Assembly (NCBI GenBank): GCA_945787155.1
Contig: CALZHD010000007.1
Coordinates: forward strand, 1-54,170
Reading direction: 5' to 3'
From: an uncultured Gammaproteobacteria bacterium
GTDB lineage: Bacteria; Pseudomonadota; Gammaproteobacteria; SZUA-140
DNA: 54,170 nucleotides
A program made the position numbers and the translations under genes. Of this stretch, positions 1-7,998 are shown piece after piece (position 1 is the first letter of the stretch; the number at the start of each line of letters is the position of its first letter). The notes below the pieces were generated by a model. It was given only the letters and a program-made list of their open reading frames with translations, made no database searches and was not told the DNA's origin.

Positions 1-19
1 AACACGTAAGGTGCGCTGA

Positions 20-57
20 GTAGGGCGTCAATAAGCGATAGCGCATTGCGCCGTATG
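20..57 (+). repeat. Small palindromic repeat, copy A
   Basis: This stretch (GTCAATAAGCGATAGCGC, then ATTGCGCC) is the imperfect reverse complement of 174-214. It contains the inverted words GGCG...CGCC and GCGCATTGCGC. It sits inside the first copy of the larger direct repeat and is absent from the second, so it behaves like a short inserted element. Similar GGCGCAAT/ATTGCGCC dispersed repeats occur in many gammaproteobacteria. Confidence 0.6.
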
Positions 58-173
58 TAGTGAAGTTAAGAAAAATCCAGTAAAGAGTGGTTGTGCTAGG
101 TGGGTGTTGGGTTTTATCGTTTTGCGATGCTGGAGCGGTGGAGATGAAAGCCTGGTGAGTTATCGAGATAACA

Positions 174-214
174 CTTCGTTCGGCGCAATGCCCGTTGGTT
201 ATTGCGTTCTACGG
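174..214 (-). repeat. Small palindromic repeat, copy B
   Basis: The element GGCGCAATGCCCGTTGG then TTATTGCG is related to copy A at 20-57 but inverted. The two inverted copies could pair in single-stranded DNA or RNA. A perfect short palindrome, GTTATCGAGATAAC, lies just to the left at about 159-172. Confidence 0.6.
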
Positions 215-527
215 ACTTGTTTAGGCCTGAACACGTAAGGTGCGCAAAGTAGTATGTCGGAAGGTTAAGGAAAAGCCGAAACTGCTGTTCTAAAAAAATG
301 TCGGAAAGACGAGCCAATTGACTAATAACCATCTGATAGCGGCTTTGGCATCGGTCAACTCCTTTGACGCAATGATGATTGTGTAACTCCAGCGCAAAAC
401 ACTATCGCTGGACGGTGATATTGTCAATCTTTTATGATGGATGTCCTAATTGAGTTGTCTAATATCTGAACCACATGGATGTGCTCTATAAGAGCGAAGC
501 CTGATTATGTTTTTTAGGAAGGTGAAG

Positions 528-1151
528 ATGATAAAAATTACATCAACCCCGTTGTTTGTCGTAACAGCTATTGTTTTATTATTAATATCTAATAATACAT
601 ATTCGCAAGAAAATGAACTGTCTGTCTTTGCGGGGTATCGTGTAGGTGACGATTTTGAAGACATCAATACAGGGGCAACGGTAAAGATTGATGAGGGAAG
701 TTCCTATACTGTAGTGTTTGATAATTATTTAGATGAGTATTCTGCAATAGAGGTGCTATATAGCTATCAACCAGGTAATTTAAAATCAGGCGGTACATTT
801 ACTGGCAGCAAAATCTTCGATTTAGATATCGAATATCTTCATGTTGGTGGAATACGATTTTATCCTGATGGGAAGTTTACAAAATATGTCGTTGGGACTA
901 TAGGTGCTACACACATGAGCCCAGGTCATGCTGGATTGGATTCCGAGACTCGATTATCTTTAGGGCTTGGTGGTGGCATGAAAATACCATTTACTAAAAA
1001 ATTAGCTATGCGCATTGAAGGACGAGGATATGGCACGTTATTTAATAGTGACAGTGCAGTATTTTGTTCAAATGGTGGCTGTAGCGTGTACGTCGCAGGT
1101 AGTGGGTTCTGGCAATTTGAAGTGAGCGCTGGGTTAAGCCTGAAGTTCTAG
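528..1151 (+). CDS. Outer-membrane beta-barrel protein, signal peptide
   Basis: Predicted secreted protein of 207 residues. The start at 528 is preferred over the in-frame ATG at 507 because AGGAAGG lies at 516-522, five bases upstream, and because translation then opens with a normal signal peptide (MIKITSTPLFVV..., hydrophobic core, cleavage after about NTYS). The mature part is rich in alternating glycine and aromatic residues and ends in GLSLKF; a terminal phenylalanine preceded by alternating hydrophobic residues is typical of barrels inserted by the BAM complex. It resembles the small OmpA/OmpW-like eight-strand barrels, but I cannot name a family. Two cysteines lie close together in a late loop (FCSNGGCSV). 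The gene is visibly more AT-rich than the rest of the window and follows repeat-rich DNA, which suggests acquisition by transfer. It converges with the DUF3943 gene. Confidence 0.75.
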   Translation: MIKITSTPLFVVTAIVLLLISNNTYSQENELSVFAGYRVGDDFEDINTGATVKIDEGSSYTVVFDNYLDEYSAIEVLYSYQPGNLKSGGTFTGSKIFDLDIEYLHVGGIRFYPDGKFTKYVVGTIGATHMSPGHAGLDSETRLSLGLGGGMKIPFTKKLAMRIEGRGYGTLFNSDSAVFCSNGGCSVYVAGSGFWQFEVSAGLSLKF

Positions 1152-1226
1152 AAATAAACGGAAAAGGGATGCTACCCTGTTCGAGGGTGAGGTGTTGATG
1201 AACTCGATGAGTCAGCTGAATAGCGA

Positions 1227-2132
1227 CTACCAGCGGTAGCTGTATTGCATACCCAGTGCGGGTACCTGGGTGAGGCGATAACGGTTGTCCAGTGAGAGAT
1301 CAAGTTCGCTGCTGCGGTAGGCGGGCATCGCAATGACGGGTGACAGCTGTGCGCTGCTTTCATCATCCCCAAACCATTGACTGGTCTTGGCATTCATGGT
1401 GCCGAGTGGATCAGTCAGTCCCATAATCCAGCTGTCGGACCAGCGTTTTTCGCCACCATTGGCGAGGCGTGCCCGGATTTGTTTGCGCAGCTTCATGAAG
1501 TACATGCCGAGAAATGATCCTGCTACCGGTGTCACGATGATGTCCTGTAGTGACGGCTCTTCAAAAAACGCCTCGAAGCCGAATTCGAATGAGGCGGAGA
1601 GGGCTGCCGAATACCAGAAGGCGGCGTTTTCATCGTAGCCACGCTCGCGTGCTCGCACATAATAGGCGCTGCCCCAGTAGGGGTGCAGGATGTAGTTGAT
1701 GTCCCACTGGTCGCTGTCCCATACTGAATGGCGGATATTGTTTTTGTATTTATCGAAACTGAATTCGTCTTTTTGTTCGTCTGACCACCCAGAAAAGCTT
1801 TGTGGCGAGATGTAGAGCAGGCCAACGATGGCCACTTGATAGGCGAAGAAATATTTTGTGTCTTTTATCAGACCAGCCTTGTCGGGTGTATAAGAGGCCG
1901 ATACGTTGCCATCGTCACTCAGAGAATAGGTGTTCACATCCTGATAGTTGAGCCGGGCGCTTTGTGCAGGCATCGTCAGATCCAGCTCGGAGAGGCTACT
2001 CGCAGCGCTCAGCGACCAGTCTGGTGAAATCTCTGCGTCCAACTGGAGTGGAGGCGCAGAGGTCGCGTAACAGGCGGAAGAGAGAATAATCAGTCCAGCC
2101 AGATAGCTGGCAAGGCTTAAGCGTTTGAACAT
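1227..2132 (-). CDS. DUF3943 domain protein, secreted or outer-membrane associated
   Basis: Protein of about 301 residues. The ATG at 2132 is chosen because the longer frame begins with TTG and this ATG opens directly onto a signal peptide (MFKRLSLASYLAGL, then LIILSSACYA). The central part contains the DUF3943 hallmark: a conserved block with HPYWGSAYY, RARERGYD, then a hydrophobic stretch ending SFEFGFEAFFEEPS and DIIVTPVAG. The family is of unknown function and is usually predicted to be at the envelope. The C-terminus ends GMQYSYRW, again an aromatic, barrel-like ending. The cysteine in SSAC is a poor lipobox, so I favour ordinary signal peptidase cleavage. It stands alone; the neighbouring PilZ-like gene on the same strand is about 150 bp upstream. 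Confidence 0.75.
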   Translation of the reverse strand: MFKRLSLASYLAGLIILSSACYATSAPPLQLDAEISPDWSLSAASSLSELDLTMPAQSARLNYQDVNTYSLSDDGNVSASYTPDKAGLIKDTKYFFAYQVAIVGLLYISPQSFSGWSDEQKDEFSFDKYKNNIRHSVWDSDQWDINYILHPYWGSAYYVRARERGYDENAAFWYSAALSASFEFGFEAFFEEPSLQDIIVTPVAGSFLGMYFMKLRKQIRARLANGGEKRWSDSWIMGLTDPLGTMNAKTSQWFGDDESSAQLSPVIAMPAYRSSELDLSLDNRYRLTQVPALGMQYSYRW

Positions 2133-2284
2133 ATTGAAATACAAAGGATTATCGGGTCTTGCGCTGTATCTGACCTGCAGGCGGCAATACAGGAACTCCA
2201 GTTGAATAATTGATGCTGAATGCTACAGCATCGGGCGTGTCTGCTGCAAGGGATTGGGCGTGGCATTGTGCGGTGTGTATCGTT

Positions 2285-3175
2285 TTAGCTTCTGGGTTGT
2301 TGCAGCAGTTTTGCCTTAATTTCAATCAGGTCGATAGGTGCCAGTTTCTCGAATGTCTCTGCGATTAAAATATTCGTTAGTTCGATGATCATTGATGCCC
2401 CTTCTGTTCTCATCACTTTACCTCTCATGATATTGGGTTCAGGGCTATTGGGGAGATCGAAAGTTAACGTGATGGTTTCACCTTTATGGCAGCTCATGGC
2501 CACGATTTCATTGTCGTCGCAGGTGATTTTAATGGTCTGTTCTGAAAAATCGACAATGGTGCATTGAGTATGTTCAGTGTAGTATTTTGTCTGTATCAAG
2601 CCGGGAATCTGTGCCTCAAGCCGTTTTTGTGTACGTTGATCTTTGAGTACTAGCAGGGCTGGGTCTACATTGAGTACGACAACCTGAGTGTCATTATAAT
2701 AACCGTCCTTGAGTCGAGCATATTTTTTTACCATGGTATCAATCGTTGAGATCTTTCCATCTTTCTCTTTGCCCACTAATGTGATGCTATTCCCTTTTGA
2801 AAAACCTCCGCTCTTCCTCAGTCTCTCTTTTCGTTCGTAGTCCAGTTCTGTTTCTCCACGTGTTTCTGGTGGAATAAGCATGGCAAAACTATTGACCTCA
2901 TCAATTGTCTTTCCATTTAAAATAAGTTTGTTATCGTCTGCTGAGTAGGTGATATCGGCATTCGAGTAGACGGTTTCATTATTAATGAGATAGGCAATGA
3001 TGATGGTGTTAAGTATCACTTCCTCGCGATATTCCGGGTAATATTTAACGCTGTTGCCAATCGGAAAATAAGGCATCATTTTGCACAGCTTACTGCTATC
3101 CAGAACGACTCGAAGATCCGAGTCGTTCATGGCGTCAGGGGTTTTCTTGGTGTATATTTTAAATATATTCCACAT
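2285..3175 (-). CDS. Hypothetical protein with C-terminal PilZ-like domain
   Basis: Protein of 296 residues with no signal peptide or membrane segment, so cytoplasmic. The C-terminal third reads like a PilZ fold: CTIVDFSEQTIKI corresponds to the usual C-x-I-x-D-[IL]-S-x-x-G stretch, followed by a predicted strand with GETITLTFDLP and GKVMR, then a final helix. The usual glycine after DxSxx is replaced by threonine and the N-terminal RxxxR arginines are not obvious (EHTQ instead), so c-di-GMP binding is doubtful. The first 190 residues match nothing I recognise. The 186 bp upstream gap contains no gene. Family assignment rests on pattern only. Confidence 0.55.
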   Translation of the reverse strand: MWNIFKIYTKKTPDAMNDSDLRVVLDSSKLCKMMPYFPIGNSVKYYPEYREEVILNTIIIAYLINNETVYSNADITYSADDNKLILNGKTIDEVNSFAMLIPPETRGETELDYERKERLRKSGGFSKGNSITLVGKEKDGKISTIDTMVKKYARLKDGYYNDTQVVVLNVDPALLVLKDQRTQKRLEAQIPGLIQTKYYTEHTQCTIVDFSEQTIKITCDDNEIVAMSCHKGETITLTFDLPNSPEPNIMRGKVMRTEGASMIIELTNILIAETFEKLAPIDLIEIKAKLLQQPRS

Positions 3176-3361
3176 GCTATGTTTTGGTTGCTGGATGTGC
3201 CTATATAGTGCTAATAATCGGCAATTGTTAGTAAAACTATAACTAATCAGCAGCGGACTCTGTTCGTTGGATTTGTGTGCTTTTGTGAGAAATCAGTTTG
3301 CAGACGGTGCTTTCGATGGCTTAGGCATGTAGCTATATTTTTTCGACTAATCAGGGGGTTA

Positions 3362-3907
3362 TTAAAATGATGACCCTGGCTGTTTCATGAACTCAATTTC
3401 TTCTTTGGTGCTCGGTCGTTTAAGAATTTCATTACGATGTGGGTAACGCCCAAAGCGGTCGATGATCGCCTTGTGTTTGAGTTCGAATGCCAGGTTGGAT
3501 TCCATGCCGGACTGAGTAAACAGTGTGACGGCTATCTCGTGGATCGCAGCTGATTCGCTATGCATGTACGGCATGTAGAGAAAGGCCCTTTGCGAGGGGG
3601 CGAGTGATTGGTCGGCTTGCTGCGCAATTGCTTCCTGAGCAAGCACGAGTGCTGTTGCATCGCAGGCGAAGGTGAGCGCTTGATCGCGGTAGATGTTACG
3701 GGAAAATTGATCGAGTACGATGATCTCGGCAAGCCTGCCGAGAGGTACTTCACGCCACCCGTGACACTCACCCTGACTGGCAGCTGCATGGATTTCACCA
3801 AAGCGTTGTCGGATCTCAGCATCAAACGTTTCATCTTTGATCCACCACGATTTTGGCTCGATCTCATTAAACCAGAAATCGATGACTGTCTGATATTGCA
3901 TCATCAT
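3362..3907 (-). CDS. DUF924 family protein
   Basis: Protein of 181 residues, all-helical, cytoplasmic. It has the family's characteristic run: VIDFWFNE near residue 8, KSWWIKDETFD, then LDQFSRNIYRD around residues 87-97, AFLYMPYMHSE, and a final HKAIIDRFGRYPHRN. DUF924 proteins resemble tetratricopeptide-type helical bundles; their biochemical role is not established. Three consecutive ATG codons (3907, 3904, 3901) could serve as start. The first overlaps the stop codon of the upstream alcohol dehydrogenase (TAATG), so the gene is translationally coupled as the last member of the 7844-to-3362 operon. Confidence 0.85.
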   Translation of the reverse strand: MMMQYQTVIDFWFNEIEPKSWWIKDETFDAEIRQRFGEIHAAASQGECHGWREVPLGRLAEIIVLDQFSRNIYRDQALTFACDATALVLAQEAIAQQADQSLAPSQRAFLYMPYMHSESAAIHEIAVTLFTQSGMESNLAFELKHKAIIDRFGRYPHRNEILKRPSTKEEIEFMKQPGSSF

Positions 3908-5085
3908 TAATCCAGTTTGCCGTGGATTGCATCGTGCAGCAGTGCGGCATATTGCGGCTGTGTAAACTGGATTGGATTTCCTGCGGCAGAGGGGTCATGC
4001 ACTGCCTGGGTGGCGATTTCCTCGATATGGCTGCCATCAATGCCGATGCTGTGAAGATCATTTGGGATGCCGATGTGGTGACGCAGCGTTATGATGTATG
4101 ACAACACGGCATCGAAATCACCGCCATCCAGTTCAAGATAACGGGCGAGGTGCTGCATTTTTCGATTGATCGCCGCACGATTTTTGAGCAAAACATAGGG
4201 CATCAGAATCGCGTTGAGCAGGCCGTGATGGGCGTCGTAGATCGCGCCGAGTGGGTGGGCCAGGGCGTGCATCGCACCGAGTCCTTTCTGGAAGGCAGTG
4301 GCCCCCATGGTGGAGGCGATCATCATCTGGCTGCGTGCTTCAAGATTATTGGGTTGCTCGCAGGCGATGATGAGCCACTCCTTGATCAGGCGTATCCCTT
4401 CCAGCGCGATACCTTCTGCCATCGGGTGAAATCCAGGCGAACAATAGGCCTCAAGGTTATGTGAGAGAGCATCCATGCCGGTGGCAGCGGTAATGTTGGT
4501 GGGCAGGCCGACGGTGAGTTGCGGGTCTGCAATGACGATGCCGGGCAACATCTTTGGATGAAAAATGATTTTTTTGCTATGTGTCTTTTCGTTCACGATC
4601 AGTGAGGCCCTTCCAACTTCTGAGCCAGTGCCAGAGGTAGTAGGTATTGCGATGATGGGCGCAATGCCAGTGCTATCGACGCGCAGCCAGTTATCGCCGA
4701 CATCCTCGAAGTCCCACATCGGGCGCTGTTGTCCTGCCATCAATGCGATCGCTTTAGCGGCATCCAGTGCACTGCCACCCCCCAGCGCTATTACACCGTC
4801 GTGGCCATCGTCCCGATAGTGTTTAACACCCGCTTCGATGTTCGTTCCATTCGGGTTTGGTTTGATATCAAAAAAGAGGCCGGTGGCGATGCCCCTGTTT
4901 TGATTATGGGCGATCGTCTGACTCACCATCGGTAATTGGCTCAGCCCTTTATCGGTCACCAGTAGCGGGCGTTGTATGCCGAGTGCTTTACATGCGCTGG
5001 GTAGCTCCTCAATGCGGCCGCAACCGAACCAGATGGCGGTGGGGTAATTCCAGTTGCCGCGGAGCGTGTGGCTGATGTCAGTCAT
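3907..5085 (-). CDS. Iron-containing alcohol dehydrogenase
   Basis: NAD(P)-dependent group III (Fe-type) alcohol dehydrogenase of 392 residues, the normal family length. Visible family signatures: the dinucleotide-binding GGGSALDAAKAIA around residues 102-114, TTSGTGSEVGR around 149-159, the metal-binding MDALSHNLEAY with the first iron-ligand histidine, and HALAHPLGAIYDAHHG containing the other ligand histidines. It would interconvert an alcohol or semialdehyde and its carbonyl. It lies nine bases after the aldehyde dehydrogenase stop and overlaps the DUF924 start, so it belongs to the amine/amino-alcohol operon. Substrate cannot be read from sequence; 4-hydroxybutyrate-type and simple alcohols are both possible. 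Confidence 0.9.
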   Translation of the reverse strand: MTDISHTLRGNWNYPTAIWFGCGRIEELPSACKALGIQRPLLVTDKGLSQLPMVSQTIAHNQNRGIATGLFFDIKPNPNGTNIEAGVKHYRDDGHDGVIALGGGSALDAAKAIALMAGQQRPMWDFEDVGDNWLRVDSTGIAPIIAIPTTSGTGSEVGRASLIVNEKTHSKKIIFHPKMLPGIVIADPQLTVGLPTNITAATGMDALSHNLEAYCSPGFHPMAEGIALEGIRLIKEWLIIACEQPNNLEARSQMMIASTMGATAFQKGLGAMHALAHPLGAIYDAHHGLLNAILMPYVLLKNRAAINRKMQHLARYLELDGGDFDAVLSYIITLRHHIGIPNDLHSIGIDGSHIEEIATQAVHDPSAAGNPIQFTQPQYAALLHDAIHGKLD

Positions 5086-5094
5086 GATCTTGTT

Positions 5095-6477
5095 CTATTT
5101 TTGCAGGTGAAATGATTTTGGTTGAGTGAGCCGCTCATAGGCGAGTGCTGAAAGTGTGCACCCTTTGCCGGAGTTTTTCACGCCACTCCATGGCAGCGCA
5201 GGATCTAAGTAGTCGCAGCGGTTCATGAAACAGGTCCCTGTCTGTAATTGTGTGCCGAGTGTCAGTGCGGCGTCACTGTCTGCTGTCCAGATCGATGCAC
5301 TTAAGCCGTAGGGTGAGTCGTTCATCAATTCAACGGCCTGTTCATCGGAGTCCACCTGCATGATGCCGACGACAGGTCCAAAGCTTTCATCGCGCATCAC
5401 TGCCATCGAATGATCGACATTCAGCAGCACCTGCGGCGCGAGATAAGGGCTGCCGACACAACTTGCGTGGAATGCCTTTTCATCAATCGTGGCAGTAGCC
5501 CCTTGTTTGACGGCATCATTGATCTGGTTGCGCACCCGCGTTGCAGCAGTGGTATTGACCATTGGGCCAAGTGTGGTGTCAGGATGGAGTGGGTCTCCGA
5601 GGCGATATTCTCGAGTCAGTTCGATAAAGCCGTCACAAAATGAGCGGTACTGATCTTTATGCACATAGATCCGCTCAATGCCGCAGCAGGATTGGCCGGC
5701 GTTGAAGAATGCGCCGTCGACTAGCCCTTCGATGGCGTGTTCGGTATTGGCATCACTGCGCACGTAGGCGGGGTCTTTGCCACCCAGTTCGAGGCCAATG
5801 TCAATGAAGCGACCGACTGCGGCGGCTTCGATCTCATGTCCGCCCTGGGTGGAGCCGGTAAAGGCGACATAGTTGATGGCATCATGCTGAATTAGTTTTG
5901 TGGTGGTCGCATGGTCGATAAATAGATATTGGAAAAGGCCAGAGGGGAGTCCTGCTGTGGCGAAGGCATCGAAGAGGCGTTCAGCGGTTAATGGTGTTTG
6001 CGAAGCGGGTTTCATGATCACGCTATTGCCCGCCATCAATGCCGGGATGATGGAGTTGACGGCAGTCAAATAGGGGTAGTTCCACGGCACGATCGATAGC
6101 ACGATACCGTGCGGTGTGTGGCGGATGAGTCGGGTAGCTTCGGCAGATTGCTCGATCTCAATATCGGCCAATTTGGATGCCGCGATGTTGATCATATGAC
6201 GCGCGCGTTCGGCAAAGCCTTTGATTTCACCGGGGGTATAGCGCAGAGGCCGCCCCATCTGCCAGCTGAGTTCTTCAGCGCTGCGCGCCTCTCTCGCTAG
6301 TTGCGCGCTGACGGCCTTTAGACAGATTGATGTGCGCGCTTCGATGGGTATGTTCTGCCATATCGCCTGCGCCGTAGCAGAGGCTTTCAGCGCGTGCTCG
6401 ATCTCATCGTTTGTGGCATAAGGACGCTCTGCATAGCAGCGGTTGTTGATGGGTGAGATGACCTTAAAAGTCTGCAT
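5095..6477 (-). CDS. NAD-dependent aldehyde dehydrogenase (succinate-semialdehyde type)
   Basis: Aldehyde dehydrogenase superfamily enzyme of 460 residues, oxidising an aldehyde to the acid with NAD(P). Motifs in order: VPWNYPYLTAVNSIIPAL (Rossmann segment with the catalytic asparagine), KPASQTPLTAERL, FTGSTQGG, LELGGKDPAYV with the general-base glutamate, and FNAGQSCCGIERIYV with the catalytic cysteine. The compact length and the SCCGIERIYV context match the Sad/GabD-like group. Its ATG overlaps the TGA of the glutamine-synthetase-like gene (TGATG), so it is translationally coupled and presumably acts in the same pathway, perhaps on a gamma-glutamyl-aminoaldehyde or the aldehyde made by the adjacent alcohol dehydrogenase. 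Confidence 0.9.
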   Translation of the reverse strand: MQTFKVISPINNRCYAERPYATNDEIEHALKASATAQAIWQNIPIEARTSICLKAVSAQLAREARSAEELSWQMGRPLRYTPGEIKGFAERARHMINIAASKLADIEIEQSAEATRLIRHTPHGIVLSIVPWNYPYLTAVNSIIPALMAGNSVIMKPASQTPLTAERLFDAFATAGLPSGLFQYLFIDHATTTKLIQHDAINYVAFTGSTQGGHEIEAAAVGRFIDIGLELGGKDPAYVRSDANTEHAIEGLVDGAFFNAGQSCCGIERIYVHKDQYRSFCDGFIELTREYRLGDPLHPDTTLGPMVNTTAATRVRNQINDAVKQGATATIDEKAFHASCVGSPYLAPQVLLNVDHSMAVMRDESFGPVVGIMQVDSDEQAVELMNDSPYGLSASIWTADSDAALTLGTQLQTGTCFMNRCDYLDPALPWSGVKNSGKGCTLSALAYERLTQPKSFHLQK

Positions 6478-7844
6478 CAGATGATCTCGAAGTAACGGTC
6501 CATTTCCCAGTCGGTGATGTGTTTACGGAACTCGCGTTCCTCCCACTCGCGACTGGCTGCGTAGTGGTCAACAAAACTGTCTCCAAAGTACTGGCGCGCC
6601 ATCGTCGAACCCTTGAGTCTTTGTGCCGCTTCCCACAGGGTGGTGGCGAGCTGGCGTTCAGCAGGGAAGCTTTGTTCATAGGCGTTACCGCTCACCTTTT
6701 CATCTGGCTCAAGGTGCTGTTCGATGCCCGCGAGACCGGAGGCGAGTGCGGCGGCAAGAATGATGTAAGGGTTTGCATCGGCGGCGGCCACCCGGTATTC
6801 AATGCGCTGTGCATTGGCACTACCGGAAATTACGCGTAGTGCACAGGTGCGGTTTTCAACCCCCCAGGTGGCGACGGTCGGCGCCCAGAAGCCGGGGATA
6901 AGGCGTGTATATGAGTTGATCGTGGGTGCGAGCATCGCCAGTAGTTCTGGCATAAACTGCTGTTGCCCGGCAACGAAATGTCGCATGGTATCGCTCATGT
7001 GGTCAGCTTGGTCGGCATCATAAAAGAGGGGTGCGCCATTACTATCATCGAGTGAGATATGAATGTGACCGCTTTGCCCCGGCCATTGCGGTGACCACTT
7101 GGCCATGAAGGTCGCCATCAGCCCTGCGCGTTGTGCAACAATCTTGGTGAAGGTCTTGAAGAGTGCGGCCTTGTCGGCAGATTCGAGCGCCTTGTCATAG
7201 GTGATCGCTGCTTCCATTACCCCGGGGCCGGTTTCTTCATGGAGGCCTTCGATGGGAAAGTCCATCGCCTCACCAAGGTCGAGGATCTGTTGATAGATCT
7301 CGGCGTCGACGCTGTTGCGTAGCACCGAATAGCCAAAGTAGTCTGGAGCCAATGGAGTGAGATCGCGATACTGCTTTTTGCGAACCGATTCACGTGTCTC
7401 ATCGAAGATGAAGAACTCGTACTCAAAGCCAGCATTGGGAAAAAGCCCCATTTTTTTGGCTTTTTCGATCGTGCGTTGTAGCAGGCTACGAGGGCAGAGT
7501 TCGGCGGCGCTGTCGGTGAACTCACAGAGGAAGAAAAGGGTGTCTTCTTCAAATGGGATGTCACGACACGATTCAGGAATGATGCGAACCGGCGCGTCGG
7601 GGTAGCCAGTGTGCCAGCCGGTGTATTTGACATTATCGTAGAGCTGGTCCTTGCTGTCCCAGCCCAGCACGACATCACAGAAGCCGAAGCCTTTATCGAG
7701 CGCGGAAAAGAACTTGTCACGCGAGATGTATTTACCACGCAGTACCCCGTCGACATCGAACAGGCCTACCTTGATGTGTCGGATGTTGCGTTTGTTGACG
7801 ATGTTTTTCGCATCGGCAACACTCTTAACCTCTCTTGCATGCAT
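6477..7844 (-). CDS. Glutamine synthetase family protein (gamma-glutamyl-amine synthetase type)
   Basis: ATP-dependent ligase of 455 residues. The ATG at 7844 is preferred to a GTG at 7853 because AGGAAAAGG precedes it at proper spacing and overlaps the GTG. It shows the glutamine synthetase fold: VGLFDVDGVLRGKYIS near the N-terminus, FEYEFFIFDE with metal-binding glutamates, GPGVMEAAI, GQSGHIHISL, and NRTCALRVI followed by RIEYR. The N-terminus and the 'DVDGVLRGK' wording resemble PuuA/IpuC-type enzymes that join glutamate to amines rather than GlnA, and the tyrosine-adenylylation region of GlnA is not seen. It heads an operon with two dehydrogenases, and an amidotransferase gene diverges 154 bp away. 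This suggests glutamylation of an amine, oxidation, then removal of glutamate. The amine is unknown. Confidence 0.85.
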   Translation of the reverse strand: MHAREVKSVADAKNIVNKRNIRHIKVGLFDVDGVLRGKYISRDKFFSALDKGFGFCDVVLGWDSKDQLYDNVKYTGWHTGYPDAPVRIIPESCRDIPFEEDTLFFLCEFTDSAAELCPRSLLQRTIEKAKKMGLFPNAGFEYEFFIFDETRESVRKKQYRDLTPLAPDYFGYSVLRNSVDAEIYQQILDLGEAMDFPIEGLHEETGPGVMEAAITYDKALESADKAALFKTFTKIVAQRAGLMATFMAKWSPQWPGQSGHIHISLDDSNGAPLFYDADQADHMSDTMRHFVAGQQQFMPELLAMLAPTINSYTRLIPGFWAPTVATWGVENRTCALRVISGSANAQRIEYRVAAADANPYIILAAALASGLAGIEQHLEPDEKVSGNAYEQSFPAERQLATTLWEAAQRLKGSTMARQYFGDSFVDHYAASREWEEREFRKHITDWEMDRYFEII

Positions 7845-7998
7845 GGAGGGCACCTTTTCCTCTTGTCGTGAAGGCTTGCCTATCGCAAGTTAACTGTCCA
7901 TTATAGGTATCAGATGGCTATAAAGTATCGAATAAGGGCGTGCAATACAAATACTCTATAGTAAGTTTGGCGATGATGGTAGTGAAGGGTGTGAGTGG

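Larger units (their letters stand above)
1..277. repeat. Duplicated noncoding repeat, two direct copies
   Basis: The same 16 bases (AACACGTAAGGTGCGC) occur at 1-16 and 230-245, each followed by a related tail (GAGTAG or AAGTAG, then GTATGT/TATGTC, then GAAGTTAAGAAAAATCC or GAAGGTTAAGGAAAAGCC). The copies therefore cover about 1-80 and 230-277. The first is longer because it carries an extra palindromic block at about 22-52. No convincing gene lies between 1 and 527; the spurious reading frames there have no start signal or recognisable product. The left copy may continue outside the window. Confidence 0.7.

Noticed and set aside
114-332. A 72-codon minus-strand frame in the repeat region
   Set aside because: It crosses both repeat types, has no ribosome-binding site and encodes no recognisable motif.
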